Notes: generated from the sequence alone by a model not told the origin. Shown: positions 48,430 to 59,560, counted from the first letter of the stretch. The stretch: 64,000 nucleotides of DNA from Microglena sp. YARC (GCA_022414725.1 CM039464.1:17023905-17087904); one strand, 5' to 3'. Numbers and translations are program-made.

Positions 48430-50045
48430 ATTTCAAGAAATGAACTCCCAAATGGGCCGAAACCAATGACAAACGTGCTGTCGGCCAATTTGTTTTAAGA
48501 CCAAATAGGAGCACTACAGATGCAGCTTGGCCAAAGGATCCCTTGCTGAGTATGATAACTATAGAGGAATTGCGGTTGGATCAGTCCTGCCTAAAATTTT
48601 CTCTATGGTTTTGAATACGAGGGGGACCAATTGGGCCGAAACCAATGACAAACGTGCTGTCGGCCAATTTGGTTTTAGACCCAATAGGAGCACTGTAGAT
48701 GCAGCTTTTATTCTGCGCCACACGGTGGAGCTTTACCAATAAATACACAACGGTATTTTGTGCTTTCATTGACTTTAGGAAGGCGTATGACAGTGTCAAC
48801 AGAAGCATCCTTTGGAGCTGCCTTGAATAGATGGGTATTCATGGCAACTACCTGAATACCCAGAGAAACATGTATAAACAAGTCTGCATGAGAGTACGTG
48901 TAGGCAATGGTATTAGCTCTGCCTTCTTAGCTGAGGCAGGTGTTATACAAGGACATAATCTCCCTCCGCTTTTATTTGGCCTCTTTATTGACCAATTGGA
49001 GAAGTTCTTGACCGATAAATGTGGTGAAGAGGAAGGCATCAGAATTGCTTATAACATTTGCAGAGTAATCTTGTATGCCCATGATCTAGCTATCATGGGC
49101 GAGTCACAGTCAGGCTTACAGATTGTGATCAATTGTTTGGAATAATTCTGAAGTATTCAAAAGTTGTATAGAAGTTGTAGTATTTAAAAGTGACCTTATA
49201 AATGGAAGAATTACCAATAAATGGCAGTTTAGATGCCAAGAACTTCCCATTAAGGAGGAGTTTGTGTATTGAGGAATTATCTAGAAGGGGAAACACGGTA
49301 GGAATGGCGGCACACACGATGCCGGTGAGAGATAACGTGTTGTGGCCAACAGGGCTCCTCATGCACTCTGGAAACGGTGCACTGAGATGGATCTCGTAAT
49401 TGCCAATATCCTAAGCTACCTTGATGGCACACTTATAGGACTTATCCTTAACTACGGGTGTGAAGTGTGGGCTCCAGACCGCCTGGGTCATATTAATACT
49501 TCTTACTGTCTTGGAGGAAAATGTGGAACTATTCAAAATATGTTTATGAAAAGGGCTCTTGGCGTTAGACGTAACACTCTACCGACTTGGTCCTTTATGA
49601 ACTCGATACATCACCTACATGGGCTCAATGGTTGAGACAATGTATTGGCTTCTTGAATAACATCGTTGACCGCAAGGACGATGATTTTGTGAAAAGAGCC
49701 TTACTAGAGAATGTTCTAATGGCAACCAGAGATAGCAATAAACAATGCTGGTCTCATGGATTACTAAGATGCATTAAGAGATCAGGTGATAAAGAACATT
49801 TCTCTGATATTATTCAAGATAATCAAACTTCCCTGGGCAAGATTGACTTGGGGGAAATTGATGAAGGCCTCTCTAAAATAACAGACATTGACTGGCAATC
49901 CCTGAGTACAGAGAACCCCAGGAATCTTGGTGATAACCAAGGAATTGGTATTAAAACTATTACGTATGCAAATTGGATGATGTCAGAGGATAGAAGCCAT
50001 AGTTCAACATATACTAACTTATTAAATAATAGGGATGCTATTTAA
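48430..50045 (+). pseudogene. Non-LTR retrotransposon (LINE) reverse transcriptase relic
   Basis: RT fragments in order: YRGIAVGSVLPKIFSMVLNT, GQFGFRPNRSTVDAAFILRH, FCAFIDFRKAYDSVNRSILW, GISSAFLAEAGVIQGHNLPP and LLFGLFIDQLEKF. The catalytic YADD has become YAHDLA. EVVVFKSDLINGR and ILNYGCEVWAPD belong to the region after the RT domain, and WAQWLRQCIGFLNNI, IVDRKDDDFVKRALLENVLM to the C-terminus. Frameshifts, TAG, TAA and TGA all interrupt it. No endonuclease domain or poly-A tail was found. Confidence 0.85.
48437..48700 (+). repeat. About 80-bp duplicated segment of the LINE
   Basis: TGGGCCGAAACCAATGACAAACGTGCTGTCGGCCAATTTG..TTTAGACC.AATAGGAGCACT occurs at about 48453-48525 and again at about 48628-48705. 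The first is displaced upstream of its proper place in the RT order. Confidence 0.8.
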
Positions 50046-50147
50046 TGCACAGTAAGACTACGTAGTCGAGCTCGGGACTAGTGATTTTCCTAAGGTTTTT
50101 GGACGAAACATTATTCGTTTGGGTCCGATTCCTGGGTCTGCACTTTG

Positions 50148-51472
50148 GGAACATGAAAACATTAATAATCGTTTTAAACGATTCTGCACGATTACAGTTT
50201 TGCTAGAAGAAAAGATAGAAATGGTAGGGGGTCCTGGCGGGTCCCCTGGAGGTCGGCCCCGGGGGGGGGGGGGGGTAACACAATGTCTTCTGGGTTTGTT
50301 GTTCAGTTGTCCATAATTGCGATGCCTTCCAGGTTTGCCCGAAGTGAGAGGGCAAGGGGAAATAGCATCCAGTTAGCATATTGGGCGCAGGCGCGCAGCA
50401 TCTCTCGAGTGAACCCTTCCCACCCCACCGACTCATTAACCCAATACTCGCTCGGTTCCTACAAAGCAGACAGATGTGTGTAGGAGTAAATGCGATGCCC
50501 ATTAGCTATCAGCTATGCCCGCGCTGGAATCAAAGAGTAGGGGGGGAAAGCAGGGGTCAGCTGTCAGTCAGAGTTCCGGGGGAATTCTGCTAACAGCGCG
50601 AAATTGTTAGGCATTGATGCCGGGAGCGAGTAGAAGGGCACGCGTTCCCGCCCAGTGCAAAGCAATAGTTGCCAAAAGCGCGCCCAGTCAGAGCTTTGTT
50701 CCTGTTGCGAGTGAAAAAGGGCATCAAGCATTCCATTTAACAGCAGCAGTTGTAATAGTTGTGGAGGAATAGCTTCAGAGTGAGCGCTCATAAGCGACTT
50801 AGGTTTGGCCAATACTGGTCTTTAACATGTGCCTGTCGCTGATTCGAAGCTCCCAGTGCTGGTCCATGCTTGTGTAGATTGAAATATTTAGCGAGGAGCA
50901 TGATGCTGGGGAGCACGCAATGGAAATGCAGTCAGCGAGCGAGGAAGAGAAACAGCGCAGGTGGGGGAGAAGCGAGTGCTGGGACGAGGAAGCTGCAAGG
51001 TTAGATGTTTCAGCAAGAGCTGGCAGTGAAGTAAATGGCGACTTGGGGCGTAACAGCAAGCGAGCACGAGGTTTCACAAAGCCCTGTGACGAGGTTATTT
51101 CATGGGGTACGTGCAGGGTACGTGGCCTCATCAACTCCCCCCTGCCCCTTTCGCCTTCCCACGGATGAGCTGGCTGGATTCTGTCCAGCGTGTCACCCAG
51201 TGTCCTGTCCAGAGCATGCTCCCATGTGATGGGGAATTTGGGATGCGCGATGCCTAAGCCAACAGTATGGCTGATGCTAAACATTAATACTCGTTCTGCA
51301 CGATGCTGCAGCCAGCGTTGGGTCGACCGGAAACATTAATAATCGTGCATGAACGATGCCCAGGCCAAAGTTTCGCGAGCTCGAAAACATTACTCAGACC
51401 TGAGAAAACGATGGACCATTTCGCGAGAAACATTAATAATCGTGCCTGCACGAATAATCGTGCTTAGGAAAA
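50148..51472. repeat. Scattered AACATTAATAATCGTGC motif with palindromic tail
   Basis: AACATTAATAATCGT or close variants at 50160, 51280, 51332 and 51432, followed by ATCGTGC..GCACGAT-type inverted halves (ATCGTGCATGAACGAT; TCGTGCCTGCACGA). Four short-range copies. Confidence 0.6.
50560..51175. other. Region with coding-like open frames on both strands, unresolved
   Basis: Minus 50564-50812 reads LLQLLLLNGMLDALFHSQQE and more, and minus 50799-51284 stays open 161 codons. On the + strand, after TATTTAG at about 50901, EEHDAGEHAMEMQSASEEEK runs to 51168. Composition does not decide between them. I recognise no family. It may be an old transposon ORF. Confidence 0.3.
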
Positions 51473-51599
51473 ACACTGCTCGGGACCTAAATGTTGAATC
51501 AGAAAGGAGTACCTCTCGTTCTGTCAGAACTTTCAGGTGCTGTGATATAGTGGTTGACGGTAAGAGAAGAGTGGTCGAAGATGAAATGCATTTCACATT

Positions 51600-52140
51600 A
51601 CCGTACGCACCTTAAGTATTGGCAAACGACCCTTTGCCAAACCGGATTAGGGATCCAGCTTGAGACCACTCCAGGTGGTTGGCCTTGCCAAGTTACGGTT
51701 GTCACTCTGTCTACTAATGGTACTCTGTCTACTAAGCCCTGGCAAGTTAAATGTTCCTGATTTGAATTGCTACGTGGTTTTATTTACAGCAAGCTTGGGC
51801 AGACTACTTTGTGAACGTGTACTTGACCTTGAACTTGGTTACATGGCTCCAGCCAGCAATTTGGCTGGCTGGAGCCGTGTGCCGGTCCGGCCACTACGCC
51901 ATGGCAAGTTTTAAGCTCCTGATTTGAATTGTTACATGGTTTTACAGAAAGCTTGGGCAGACTACTTGGTGAACATGTAACAAGGAAATTGAACAATAAC
52001 ATAAGACCCTTTGCCAACTGGATTTCAGGTCTGAGCTTGAGATAGTCAAAGCCATAGACCCCTTTTCCAAGTTCGTTTTGCCATGCTTTGCTGAGACCCA
52101 CTTTTAGGGGGGAAATGGCATTTGCCAATACGGTACTTAA
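51600..52140. repeat. Duplicated blocks of about 150-200 bp
   Basis: GACCCTTTGCCAA.C.GGATT, CCTGATTTGAATTG.TAC.TGGTTTTA and AAGCTTGGGCAGACTACTT.GTGAAC each occur twice. 51789-51836 after TTTATTTACAG could be an exon (QAWADYFVNVYLTLNL), with the second block as its acceptor decoy. Confidence for that exon is about 0.3. Confidence 0.6.
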
Positions 52141-52655
52141 TCTTGCCAATACTTAAGGCGCGTACGCGTTTGAGTGACAAATTCCCATGTTTCCCATATT
52201 CTTGTAGCTTAGATAATAATGCATATTTTGATATTTGTACGAAGACGGGCGAGCAGCCTTGAAGGCTGGAGCCATGTCATTTTCAAATTCAAGTTCTACT
52301 TGCTGAGTGCAGACACTGGCCATATCAAATACCGCAGGAAACTAAAATGGTTATTTACGTTACCAGTACTGAACCCCTGAAAATCCCTGATAGGTACACT
52401 AGACAATTACTAATGATAAGAACAATAATTGTGACAATAATACATGTACTTGAATTGATTACCGGTATGTTACTGTTGAAGACGGCGAGTAGCCTTTAAC
52501 CGGTACTCAGCATCAGGGTCGTTTGTACGTGCCTGCGTGCCAACATAAACTTTCACTGGTGTATGTTTACATGCACATCTCAGACCCACACTCAGATTTG
52601 TTAAGTGTGTCTCAGTCACGCACATTTTGACAGGGAAGTATATGTAAGTACGCAC

Positions 52656-52722
<67 letters not shown>

Positions 52723-52925
52723 CTGTACGTGTGCCACGTAAACTTTGAGAGGGCTGAGGTTCTCTTGAATAGCCCTGCTCAACACATGAATGATGGATAC
52801 ATACACCAAAAATATTTTGTTCGCGTTCACATTTTTTTTGTTAATTATTTGTTTACTGCCGAAGACGGCGAGCAGCCGAATTTCTGGCTAGAGCTATCTA
52901 ACCAAGTTAAAGTTAAAGTATAATA
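51835..52925. repeat. Dispersed repeat family F (GAAGACGGCGAGCAGCC)
   Basis: Best copy at 52855-52915 (+): GCCGAAGACGGCGAGCAGCC, GAATTTCTGGCTAGAGC, AACCAAGTTAAAG. Others: 51835-51890 (-), 52236-52290 (+), 52474-52495 (+) and partial ones at 53203, 53690, 53890, 58260-58390 and 58534. Core order: GAAGACGGCGAGCAGCC, then GGCTGGAGCCATGTAACC, then AGTTCAA. Confidence 0.6.
52658..52722. repeat. (GT)n followed by a run of about 33 G
   Basis: GTGTGTGT (52658-52690) passes directly into poly-G (52691-52722). Such runs are hard to sequence, so the length is uncertain. Confidence 0.9.
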
Positions 52926-53023
52926 CATATACATTTCCTATATGAATCCTGTATGAATGAAGATCCTCTATATGTATCATACCCTAAACATGAAGAAGGC
53001 ATAGTTGTGAGCCCGGTAAAATG

Positions 53024-53081
<58 letters not shown>
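53024..53081. repeat. (CA)n(TA)n microsatellite
   Basis: CACACACA then TATATATA, about 58 bp. Confidence 0.95.
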
Positions 53082-53082
<1 letters not shown>

Positions 53083-53314
53083 TCCTCCAGTTCATAGTTT
53101 GGGCTGAAATGAAGTATTATCCTGGACAAGTCTTTAACTGCCTTCCAGTGCTCAACTAAGTATTCTCCCTGGTTTCCGTGGGTATCGCACAGTGGGACTC
53201 GGAATTGGAAGACGGTGAGCAGCCCAGAAGTGTCCGAAAACCCATGTAGCAACCCAATACCATCCTTTAGTATTTACCACACTAGAGTTGCGGATGTTAA
53301 CGCTGAAATGCCCT

Positions 53315-53395
53315 AGGTGAGGTTTCAGTCTGGTTGACCATTTATCTCGACCAAGCAGGTGCGGGGTTCGAATCCCTACTGGTGCGCCTGAGCGC
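53315..53395 (+). pseudogene. tRNA-like A/B-box sequence 2
   Basis: A-box-like TTTCAGTCTGGTTGACCA and B-box GGGGTTCGAATCCCTAC about 35 bases apart. No acceptor stem pairs. It is followed at 53440-53505 by a family E copy, so a tRNA-derived SINE is possible. Confidence 0.45.
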
Positions 53396-53461
53396 TCGCG
53401 GTCGCTGTCAACCGCCATGGTAGCTATGTCCAGGTCAGGTAGCAGCCCATAATCTACCTCC

Positions 53462-53970
53462 GACTGGCTCCCTTAATCCCACGCCCAACAAGGTGTTCTC
53501 GTTACTTGTTTTTGCTTATACGCGCAAAAATCCAGAGACCAGATTTCATCTCGATTGTTTGTCTTTGGACACTGTTACTTTTGGGGCTATGCATGCAGCT
53601 TCCAGACTGAAATTTTCCTGAGGTTTTCACCTGCACTAGAATCTCTGTCATGTCAGCTTTCAGATGCGCTAGCTAGCCTCAGGTTTGGTCCAAAGACGGG
53701 GAAAGGGATCTGGCTAGAAGCTGCTATGTGTAGCTCTAAAAATAAACAGTGCAGTGGATAAATAAATAGTACGCCTTGTTACGAGGCGTGAGGTTGAGGG
53801 GGCCAGCCCGTTTGCTTTCACTAGGGTGCATTGGGCACATCTCTGTCATGTCAGCTTTCAGATGCGCTAGCTAGCCTCAGGTTTGGTTCAAAGACGGCGA
53901 AAGGGGTCTGGCTAGAAGCTGCTACGTGTAGCTATAAAAATAAGCAGTGCATTGGACACATCTCTGTAGA
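53462..53970. repeat. Family E copies and a 120-bp direct duplication
   Basis: Family E at 53462-53505 (-) and 53770-53835 (+). The block TCTGTCATGTCAGCTTTCAGATGCGCTAGCTAGCCTCAGG...GGCTAGAAGCTGCTA occurs at about 53640-53745 and again at about 53842-53945 with few changes. Confidence 0.7.
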
Positions 53971-54032
53971 CTATTTTACTACCCCTGGACTGTAGCATAC
54001 ATGCCTACTCGTCCAGCTCATATTTTGAGGAA

Positions 54033-54155
54033 TCAATCTTGCTTAAACGTGTGAGCATCAACTTTGAAGTTGTTCTTGGCCATGCTCTTGTAGCAGGTCA
54101 CCACAATCTTGAACAAGTCGCTAGGCAGGAGGGGGTACACGCCCTTGAAGTCATC
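54033..54155 (-). CDS. Terminal exon of minus-strand gene (DDFKGVYPLLPSDLFKIVV...)
   Basis: Minus strand: acceptor CTGACCTGTAG, then GATGACTTCAAGGGC. Forty residues, DDFKGVYPLLPSDLFKIVVT then CYKSMAKNNFKVDAHTFKQD, and TGA. Composition is normal and the other frames are closed. It is the 3' end of the gene whose other exons are at 54690, 56729 and 58188. Unidentified. Confidence 0.68.
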   Translation of the reverse strand, partial: DDFKGVYPLLPSDLFKIVVTCYKSMAKNNFKVDAHTFKQD

Positions 54156-54239
54156 CTACAGGTCAGTGGGTTTGGTTCAGACAGGTACAGCTGAAGTTTG
54201 CAACAAAAGGTCGTCACAATCTGCATCAAGCCACTCGAC

Positions 54240-54680
54240 AGGGGGGGGGGGGGGGGGGGGGTGCGTGGGTTTGGCTCCTACGGGTTTGGTTCCTACGGGG
54301 TTGGTTCAGACAGGTTTGGTTCAGACAGTCTTGGCTGAAGTATGCAAAACAGTTGAGAAGTACCCTATACCATAGTCTGATGCTGGGATGTACAGAGCTG
54401 TCTCAGAAGCACATCTACGTACTGACTCTGTTTATTAATGATTGAAATTGAAACTTGCGGCGGGAATGATCTATTATAAAAGTTATACCATAGTCTGATG
54501 CTGGGATCGTCATCTGGTGCACGTCTACGTACTGCCTCTGAGGCATATCTACGTACTGCCTCCGAGGGAAATATATGACTGCCTCTGAGGCACATCTACG
54601 TACTGCCTCTAAAGCACATCTATGTACTGCCTCTGAGGCACATGCGGAATGACCAGCTGTAATGGAGAGTGACAGTCTAT
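54240..54680. repeat. Poly-G, GGTTTGGTTC repeats and a 30-bp array
   Basis: About 21 G at 54241-54261, (CTACGGGTTTGGTTC)n, then GGCACATCTACGTACTGCCTCTGA about seven times (54400-54650). CCATAGTCTGATGCTGGGAT occurs at 54370 and 54487 and on the minus strand ends ATCAGACTATG before GTATA, a possible further exon edge with one decoy. Confidence 0.65.
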
Positions 54681-54689
54681 CTCACTCAC

Positions 54690-54740
54690 CTGATATGATA
54701 TGAACATCATGAGGGGGATGAGGACAGCCATAAATGAAAT
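54690..54740 (-). CDS. Exon of minus-strand gene (ISFMAVLIPLMMFISYQ)
   Basis: Minus strand: acceptor CCCCCACCCTTGCAG after a long C-rich tract, donor GTGAGTGAG. Seventeen whole codons, phase 0 at both ends. Strongly hydrophobic. With the preceding exon it forms a likely membrane segment. Confidence 0.68.
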
Positions 54741-54847
54741 CTGCAAGGGTGGGGGTGGGGGGGCACAAGGAGTGTCACAAAATGGGCGGTACATTTGATT
54801 TAATTGAGTGAAAACAGGATTTTCACTCCCCAAAAATGGATTTTCAG

Positions 54848-54848
<1 letters not shown>

Positions 54849-54881
<33 letters not shown>

Positions 54882-55057
54882 TTGATGGGTCTCCCTGCGC
54901 TAGCCCAAGACAACAGAGGACTTTGTCTATGCTATTGATTATAAAGATGATGATAATGATGATGATGATGATGATGATGATGATGGTGGTGATGATGATG
55001 ATGATGATGATGATGGTGGTGATGATGATGATGATGATGACGATGATGATGATTATA

Positions 55058-55117
<60 letters not shown>

Positions 55118-55139
55118 GTGGTGATGGTGGTGATGGTGG

Positions 55140-55204
<65 letters not shown>

Positions 55205-55250
55205 GTGATGGTGGTGATGATGATGATGATGATGATGATGATGGTGGTGG

Positions 55251-55282
<32 letters not shown>

Positions 55283-55326
55283 ATAATGATGATGATGATT
55301 ATAATGATGATGATGATGATTATACA

Positions 55327-55366
<40 letters not shown>

Positions 55367-55371
55367 ATGAA

Positions 55372-55444
<73 letters not shown>

Positions 55445-55475
55445 ATAAAGATGATGATGATGACGGCACTGACCT
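54849..55475. repeat. Poly-C (about 34) and (GAT)n microsatellite
   Basis: A C run at 54849-54882, then some 520 bp of GATGATGAT with GGTGGT and TATAAT variants. Met and Ile repeat ORFs on the two strands are artefacts. Confidence 0.93.
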
Positions 55476-55589
55476 TAGACAGAAGACGATGACAAAAGCA
55501 ACACACTTACAAAAATGGCAACCACAAATACTACAAACTAGCCCAGACGATGATGAAAAGGGCAAAAAACTCACATGAATACACAACAA

Positions 55590-56728
55590 ATGAAAATATA
55601 ATCAAGGTACACAGATAACTGTGCAGCAAACAATATATGGCGAGAAAAATCACTCAGATTATGGTGAGAAAACTAACATAGATGACTGTGCAACAGATAA
55701 CAAATATATAGGGGTTATAGTGAGAAAACTCACACAGATGACTGTGCAACAGATAACAAACATACAGGGGTTATAGTGAGAAAACTAACACAGATGACTG
55801 TGCAACAGATAACAAATATACAGGGGTTATAGTGAGAAAACTAACCCAGGAATACACATTAAAAACTAAGTTACACAGACGAATGTACAGCAAACTACAT
55901 ATGTGCACTGAATATGATGAACAAAACACACACAGATGAATGAGCAACAGTCAACAAATATACACTGATTATGGCGAGAAAACAAACTCAGGAATACACA
56001 TTAAAATACGAAGTTACACAGATGACTGTGCAGCAGTCAATATATGTACACTGATTATGATGAACAAAACACACACACAGATGAATGTGCAACAGACAAC
56101 AAATATTCCTTGATTATGGTGAGAAAACAAACTCGGGAATACAAAATATATACAAAGTTACACAGATGACTGTGCAGCAAACAATATACTTGCACTGATT
56201 ATGGTGGACAAAAGACACACACAGATGAATGTGCAACAGGCAACAAGTATACACTGCTTGTGGTGGACAAACACACACACAGATGAATGTGCAACAGACA
56301 ACACAAATACACTAATCATGGTGAGAAAACAAACTCGGGAATACAAAACAAATACAAAGTTACACAGATGACTGTGCAGCAAACAATACATGTGCACTGA
56401 TTATGGTGGACAAAAGACACACACAGATGAATGTGCAACATACAACAAGTATACACTGCTTGTGGTGAGAAAAACAAATCAGGAATACACATCAAAATCA
56501 AAAGACAACTAAGGATCATAGATGACTGCGCAGCATACAAGATATGCAAACTGAGTATGGTGGGGAAAAACTGACGCAGATGAATGTGCAACAAACAACA
56601 AACATACACTGCTTATGGTGAGAAAACAAAATCAGGAATACACATAAAAATCAAAAGATGACTAAGGTTCACAGATGACTGTGTAACAGACCATATATGT
56701 AAAGTGATAATGGTGAAAACAAACTCAC
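55590..56728 (-). repeat. Donor-side tandem array of the minus-strand gene
   Basis: About ten units of 60-150 bp, on the minus strand GCACATTCATCTGTGTGTGT.TTTGTCCACCATAATCAGTG. They resemble the exon end ATTATTTGT-GTGAGTTTGTTTTCACCATTATCA at 56729. I infer copies of its 5' splice junction, with lower similarity than in the first gene. Confidence 0.6.
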
Positions 56729-56825
56729 ACAAATAATGGGGAAGAAGACCATAATCCCAGGATGGATGATCTGCTCATCATGGAACTTCACCATAACAGC
56801 GTAGAAGAGAAATGCCAGACCAGCT
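56729..56825 (-). CDS. Exon of minus-strand gene ([20 protein letters not shown]...)
   Basis: Minus strand: acceptor CTTTCTCTATAG, donor GTGAGTTTG. One base plus 32 codons: [32 protein letters not shown]. Two hydrophobic blocks around a charged loop suggest membrane helices. It ends in phase 0, matching exon 54690. Confidence 0.75.
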
Positions 56826-57185
56826 CTATAGAGAAAGGTTGGTTGGTTGGTTGGAAGGTTGGTTGATAACATAACAGCGTAGAAGAGAAATGCCAGACCA
56901 GCTCTATAAATAAAGGTTGGTTGGTTGGTTGGTTGGTTGGTTGGTTGGTTGGTTGGATGGTTGGCTGATGACATAACAGCATAGGAAGGAAATAATAGAC
57001 TAGCTCCAGTAGTGCAAGGTTGGTTGGTTGGTTGGTTGGTTGGTTGGTTGGTTGGTTGGTTGGTTGGTTGGTTGGTTGGTAGGTAGGTTGGTTGGAAGGT
57101 TGGCTGACGACATAACAGCATAGGAAGGAAATATCAGACTAGCTCCAGTAGTGCAAGGTTGGTTGGTTGGTTGGTTGGTTTGATA
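56826..57185 (-). repeat. Acceptor-side tandem array (TTGG-rich) of the minus-strand gene
   Basis: Four units, each with (AACC)n then an exon-start copy (GAGCT-GTCTG-ATTTCTCTTCTACGCTGTTATG and variants) on the minus strand, near 56903, 57004 and 57146. The true exon at 56825 is the one continuing into unique sequence. Confidence 0.78.
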
Positions 57186-57300
57186 TATAAGCAAGGTAGG
57201 GCAGATCATTGCTGTTGCTTCTTCAAAACTGGTGGGTTGGGTGTATGAGCGCGTAAGCAGCCCGGCCTGTGCCCCCACTCATGTGTACCCCACTGCATGC
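57186..57300 (-). CDS. Candidate exon of minus-strand gene
   Basis: Minus strand, after GGTGCATGCAG: two open readings, [20 protein letters not shown] and [19 protein letters not shown]. Composition looks coding, but I cannot fix the frame or donor. Confidence 0.35.
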
Positions 57301-57339
57301 ACCCAACAGCCCATGCAAGCGATCATGACCAGCCTATTA

Positions 57340-58187
57340 AATGCACTCCTGCATCCATTCATCCTTCCATGCATTGATCCATGCATTCACCCACTCATCC
57401 ATCCATCCATGCACCCACCTACCCACCCATGCACCTATAAATGCACAACACCCATGTCTACACGCATGCATGCACCCTTCCATCCTTGCATCAATCCATC
57501 CATCCATGCACCCACCCACCAATGCACCTATGCATGCACACCACCCATATATACATGCATGCATCCATCCATGCATGCACCTTCTCATCCATTCATGCAC
57601 CCGCCCATCCACCCATGCATGTACAACACCCATCCATCCATCCATGCACCCACCTACCCACCCATGCATGCACAACACCCATGCACATGCCTGCACCCAT
57701 CCATCCTTGCATCCATCCATCCATCCATGCCTCCACCCACCCACGCATGCACCTATGAATGCACAACACCCATGTATACACGCATGCATGTACCCTTCCA
57801 TCCATCCATGCACCCACCCACCCATGCACCTATAAATACACAACACCCATGTTAACACGCACGGATGTACCCTTGCATCCATCCATCCATCCATTCATGC
57901 ATGCACCCGCCCAACCCCCCATGCACCTACAAATGCACAACACCCATGCATACATGCATGCATCCTTCCATCCTTGCATCCATCCATGCATGCACCCACC
58001 CACCCATGCACCTATAAATGCACAACACCCATGTTTACACGCGTGCATGTACCCTTTAATCCATGCATGCACCCACCCACCCATGCACCTACAAATGCAC
58101 AACACCCATGTATACATGCATTCATCCATGCATAACACCCACCCATATATGCATCCATGCATGCACCTACACATGCACAACACCCAC
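57340..58187. repeat. CATCCATGCACCC array, unit about 100 bp
   Basis: Higher-order units: ACAACACCCATG.ATACA.GCATGCA, CCATCCATCCATGCACCCACC, CCCATGCACCTA.AAATGC. About eight copies. ORFs on both strands are artefacts. Confidence 0.88.
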
Positions 58188-58263
58188 TCATCCATCCAGC
58201 ATGGATGGGGTCCAGGGTGTCAAAAATGTAAGAGTCCAGGTGCCAGTTGTCTTGCATGCAAAC
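58188..58263 (-). CDS. Exon of minus-strand gene (VCMQDNWHLDSYIFDTLDPI...)
   Basis: Minus strand: acceptor TAATATACTGCAG, then VCMQDNWHLDSYIFDTLDPI, HAGWM. The donor is uncertain (GTGGGTG proposed). Two acceptor-side decoys (CTGCAG-GTTTGCATGC and a diverged CTTGCATGC) lie at 58264-58400, again with the true exon last. Confidence 0.6.
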
Positions 58264-58589
58264 CTGCAGTATATTAGCAGCTTTAGGCTGGAGCCATGTA
58301 AACCAGTTCAATTTCTCGCATGCAAACCTGCAGTTTGTTAGCAGTTTTAGACTGGAGCCATGTAACCCAGTTCGATTTCTTGCATGCAAGACCTCCAGTC
58401 GCGGATCGTGCATTCATACTGCACCGATCGAGTAACGACGCAATGCATGCGCGAATTATGCGCATTGAAACACGCATTGGATCAGAGTTGTCGGTATTGA
58501 TGTGAAGAATGCTTTGATTCGAGCTGCTGTAACTGTCGAAGACGGCATGGAGCCCGAGGAGTGCAGCCATGCAATAGAACATTGGAAAC

Positions 58590-58655
58590 TGTGACGCTTT
58601 GCCACGGGGCGTGAGGTTGGAGGAACCTACCCGTTCGCTTGCACTGGGGAAGGTT
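58590..58655 (+). repeat. Dispersed repeat family E, copy 4
   Basis: CTTTGCCACGGGGCGTGAGGTTGGAGGAACCTACCCGTTCGCTTGCACTGGGG. It lies between the minus-strand gene and the small + strand ORF. Confidence 0.6.
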
Positions 58656-58778
58656 ACTCTGGCTTTTTCTTTGGCAGACCGCTACTGCGCCCGAGCTCGG
58701 ACTGCCGCGCGACAGCAAGGGGCGGCCATGCAATCGTGATCACGCTCAAACTTGCACTCTCAAACTCACATCATACCG

Positions 58779-58961
58779 ATGGCCTGGAAAGTCGCAGCAT
58801 TGTACGTATGCTTCTTCTCAATTCCTATAATGGCCATCTTGAAATGCGGTGGACTACAAGGACTTGCAGGAGCGATGGAGCGCGAGGCAGAGTGGGCTAG
58901 CCAGCGTGCTCAGGAGCGTTGGGGCGTCAAGGGGGTCAGAAAGAGGGGTGGTCGCAGATGA
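58779..58961 (+). CDS. Possible 60-residue membrane protein
   Basis: ATG in CCGATGG context. MAWKVAALYVCFFSIPIMAI is a likely signal anchor or single membrane helix. Then come LKCGGLQGLAGA, a charged helix-like EREAEWASQRAQERWGVKGV and a basic end RKRGGRR before TGA. No family recognised. The amphipathic order (short basic start, helix, charged tail) would suit a small organelle or ER membrane subunit, but this is only inference. Confidence 0.4.
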   Translation: MAWKVAALYVCFFSIPIMAILKCGGLQGLAGAMEREAEWASQRAQERWGVKGVRKRGGRR

Positions 58962-59159
58962 GACGGATTTGTTGCTTTATTGGAATGGAGACGGATGTGG
59001 AGTTGCAATCGAAAAGAAAAATAGAGAAGGGTTTGTGTCGGGCGCTCGAAGTCTAGCATGTGACGCGGGAGTTTTGTTTCGTGGTTTCGGAAACATGATT
59101 TTCACCCCGAAAATCAACCGCATTTACAGGAATCCCAACCACTTTTCGATTTAGCCCCC

Positions 59160-59560
59160 TCTGGACCCCCCAGGGGTGTGTTTCCACAGAGATTTTCGCG
59201 TCCCCGGAAACAAAAAGTAAACCCTCCCCGGTGCCAGGTAGGCAATTTTGTTCCCACAGGGGTTCCCCGGAGTCTCCCCGGAGAATCCCCGGAGTTCCAG
59301 GTCGGCAAATCTTCGCGACAGGTCGTCGAATCTTTACCCCTGGGTATTTTTGAATATTTCGAAATATTTACGAAAAATGACGGTTAAAAGTACAAAACGG
59401 ACGATTAACGACTTTCCCCTGGCTTTCCAGGAGCTAAGTTTCGGGGGAACATGCCGCCCACCCCTGGAGATTTTGGAGTCTCCCCGGAGTCCACATCAGC
59501 ATTTCCCGGAGTCCACATCAGCATCCCAGGAGAATCGCCGCAGGGTCGAGACAGAAAATC
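59160..59560. repeat. Scattered CCCCGGAGT / AGGTCGGCAA words
   Basis: CCCCGGAGTCTCCCCGGAG, TTCCAGGTCGGCAA and GGAGTCCACATCAGCAT.CC occur two to four times each. No gene accepted; an upstream exon of the helicase could hide here. Confidence 0.4.

Noticed and set aside
54836..55506. Poly-Met and poly-Ile ORFs of about 220 codons
   Set aside because: Direct result of the (GAT)n microsatellite and its complement.
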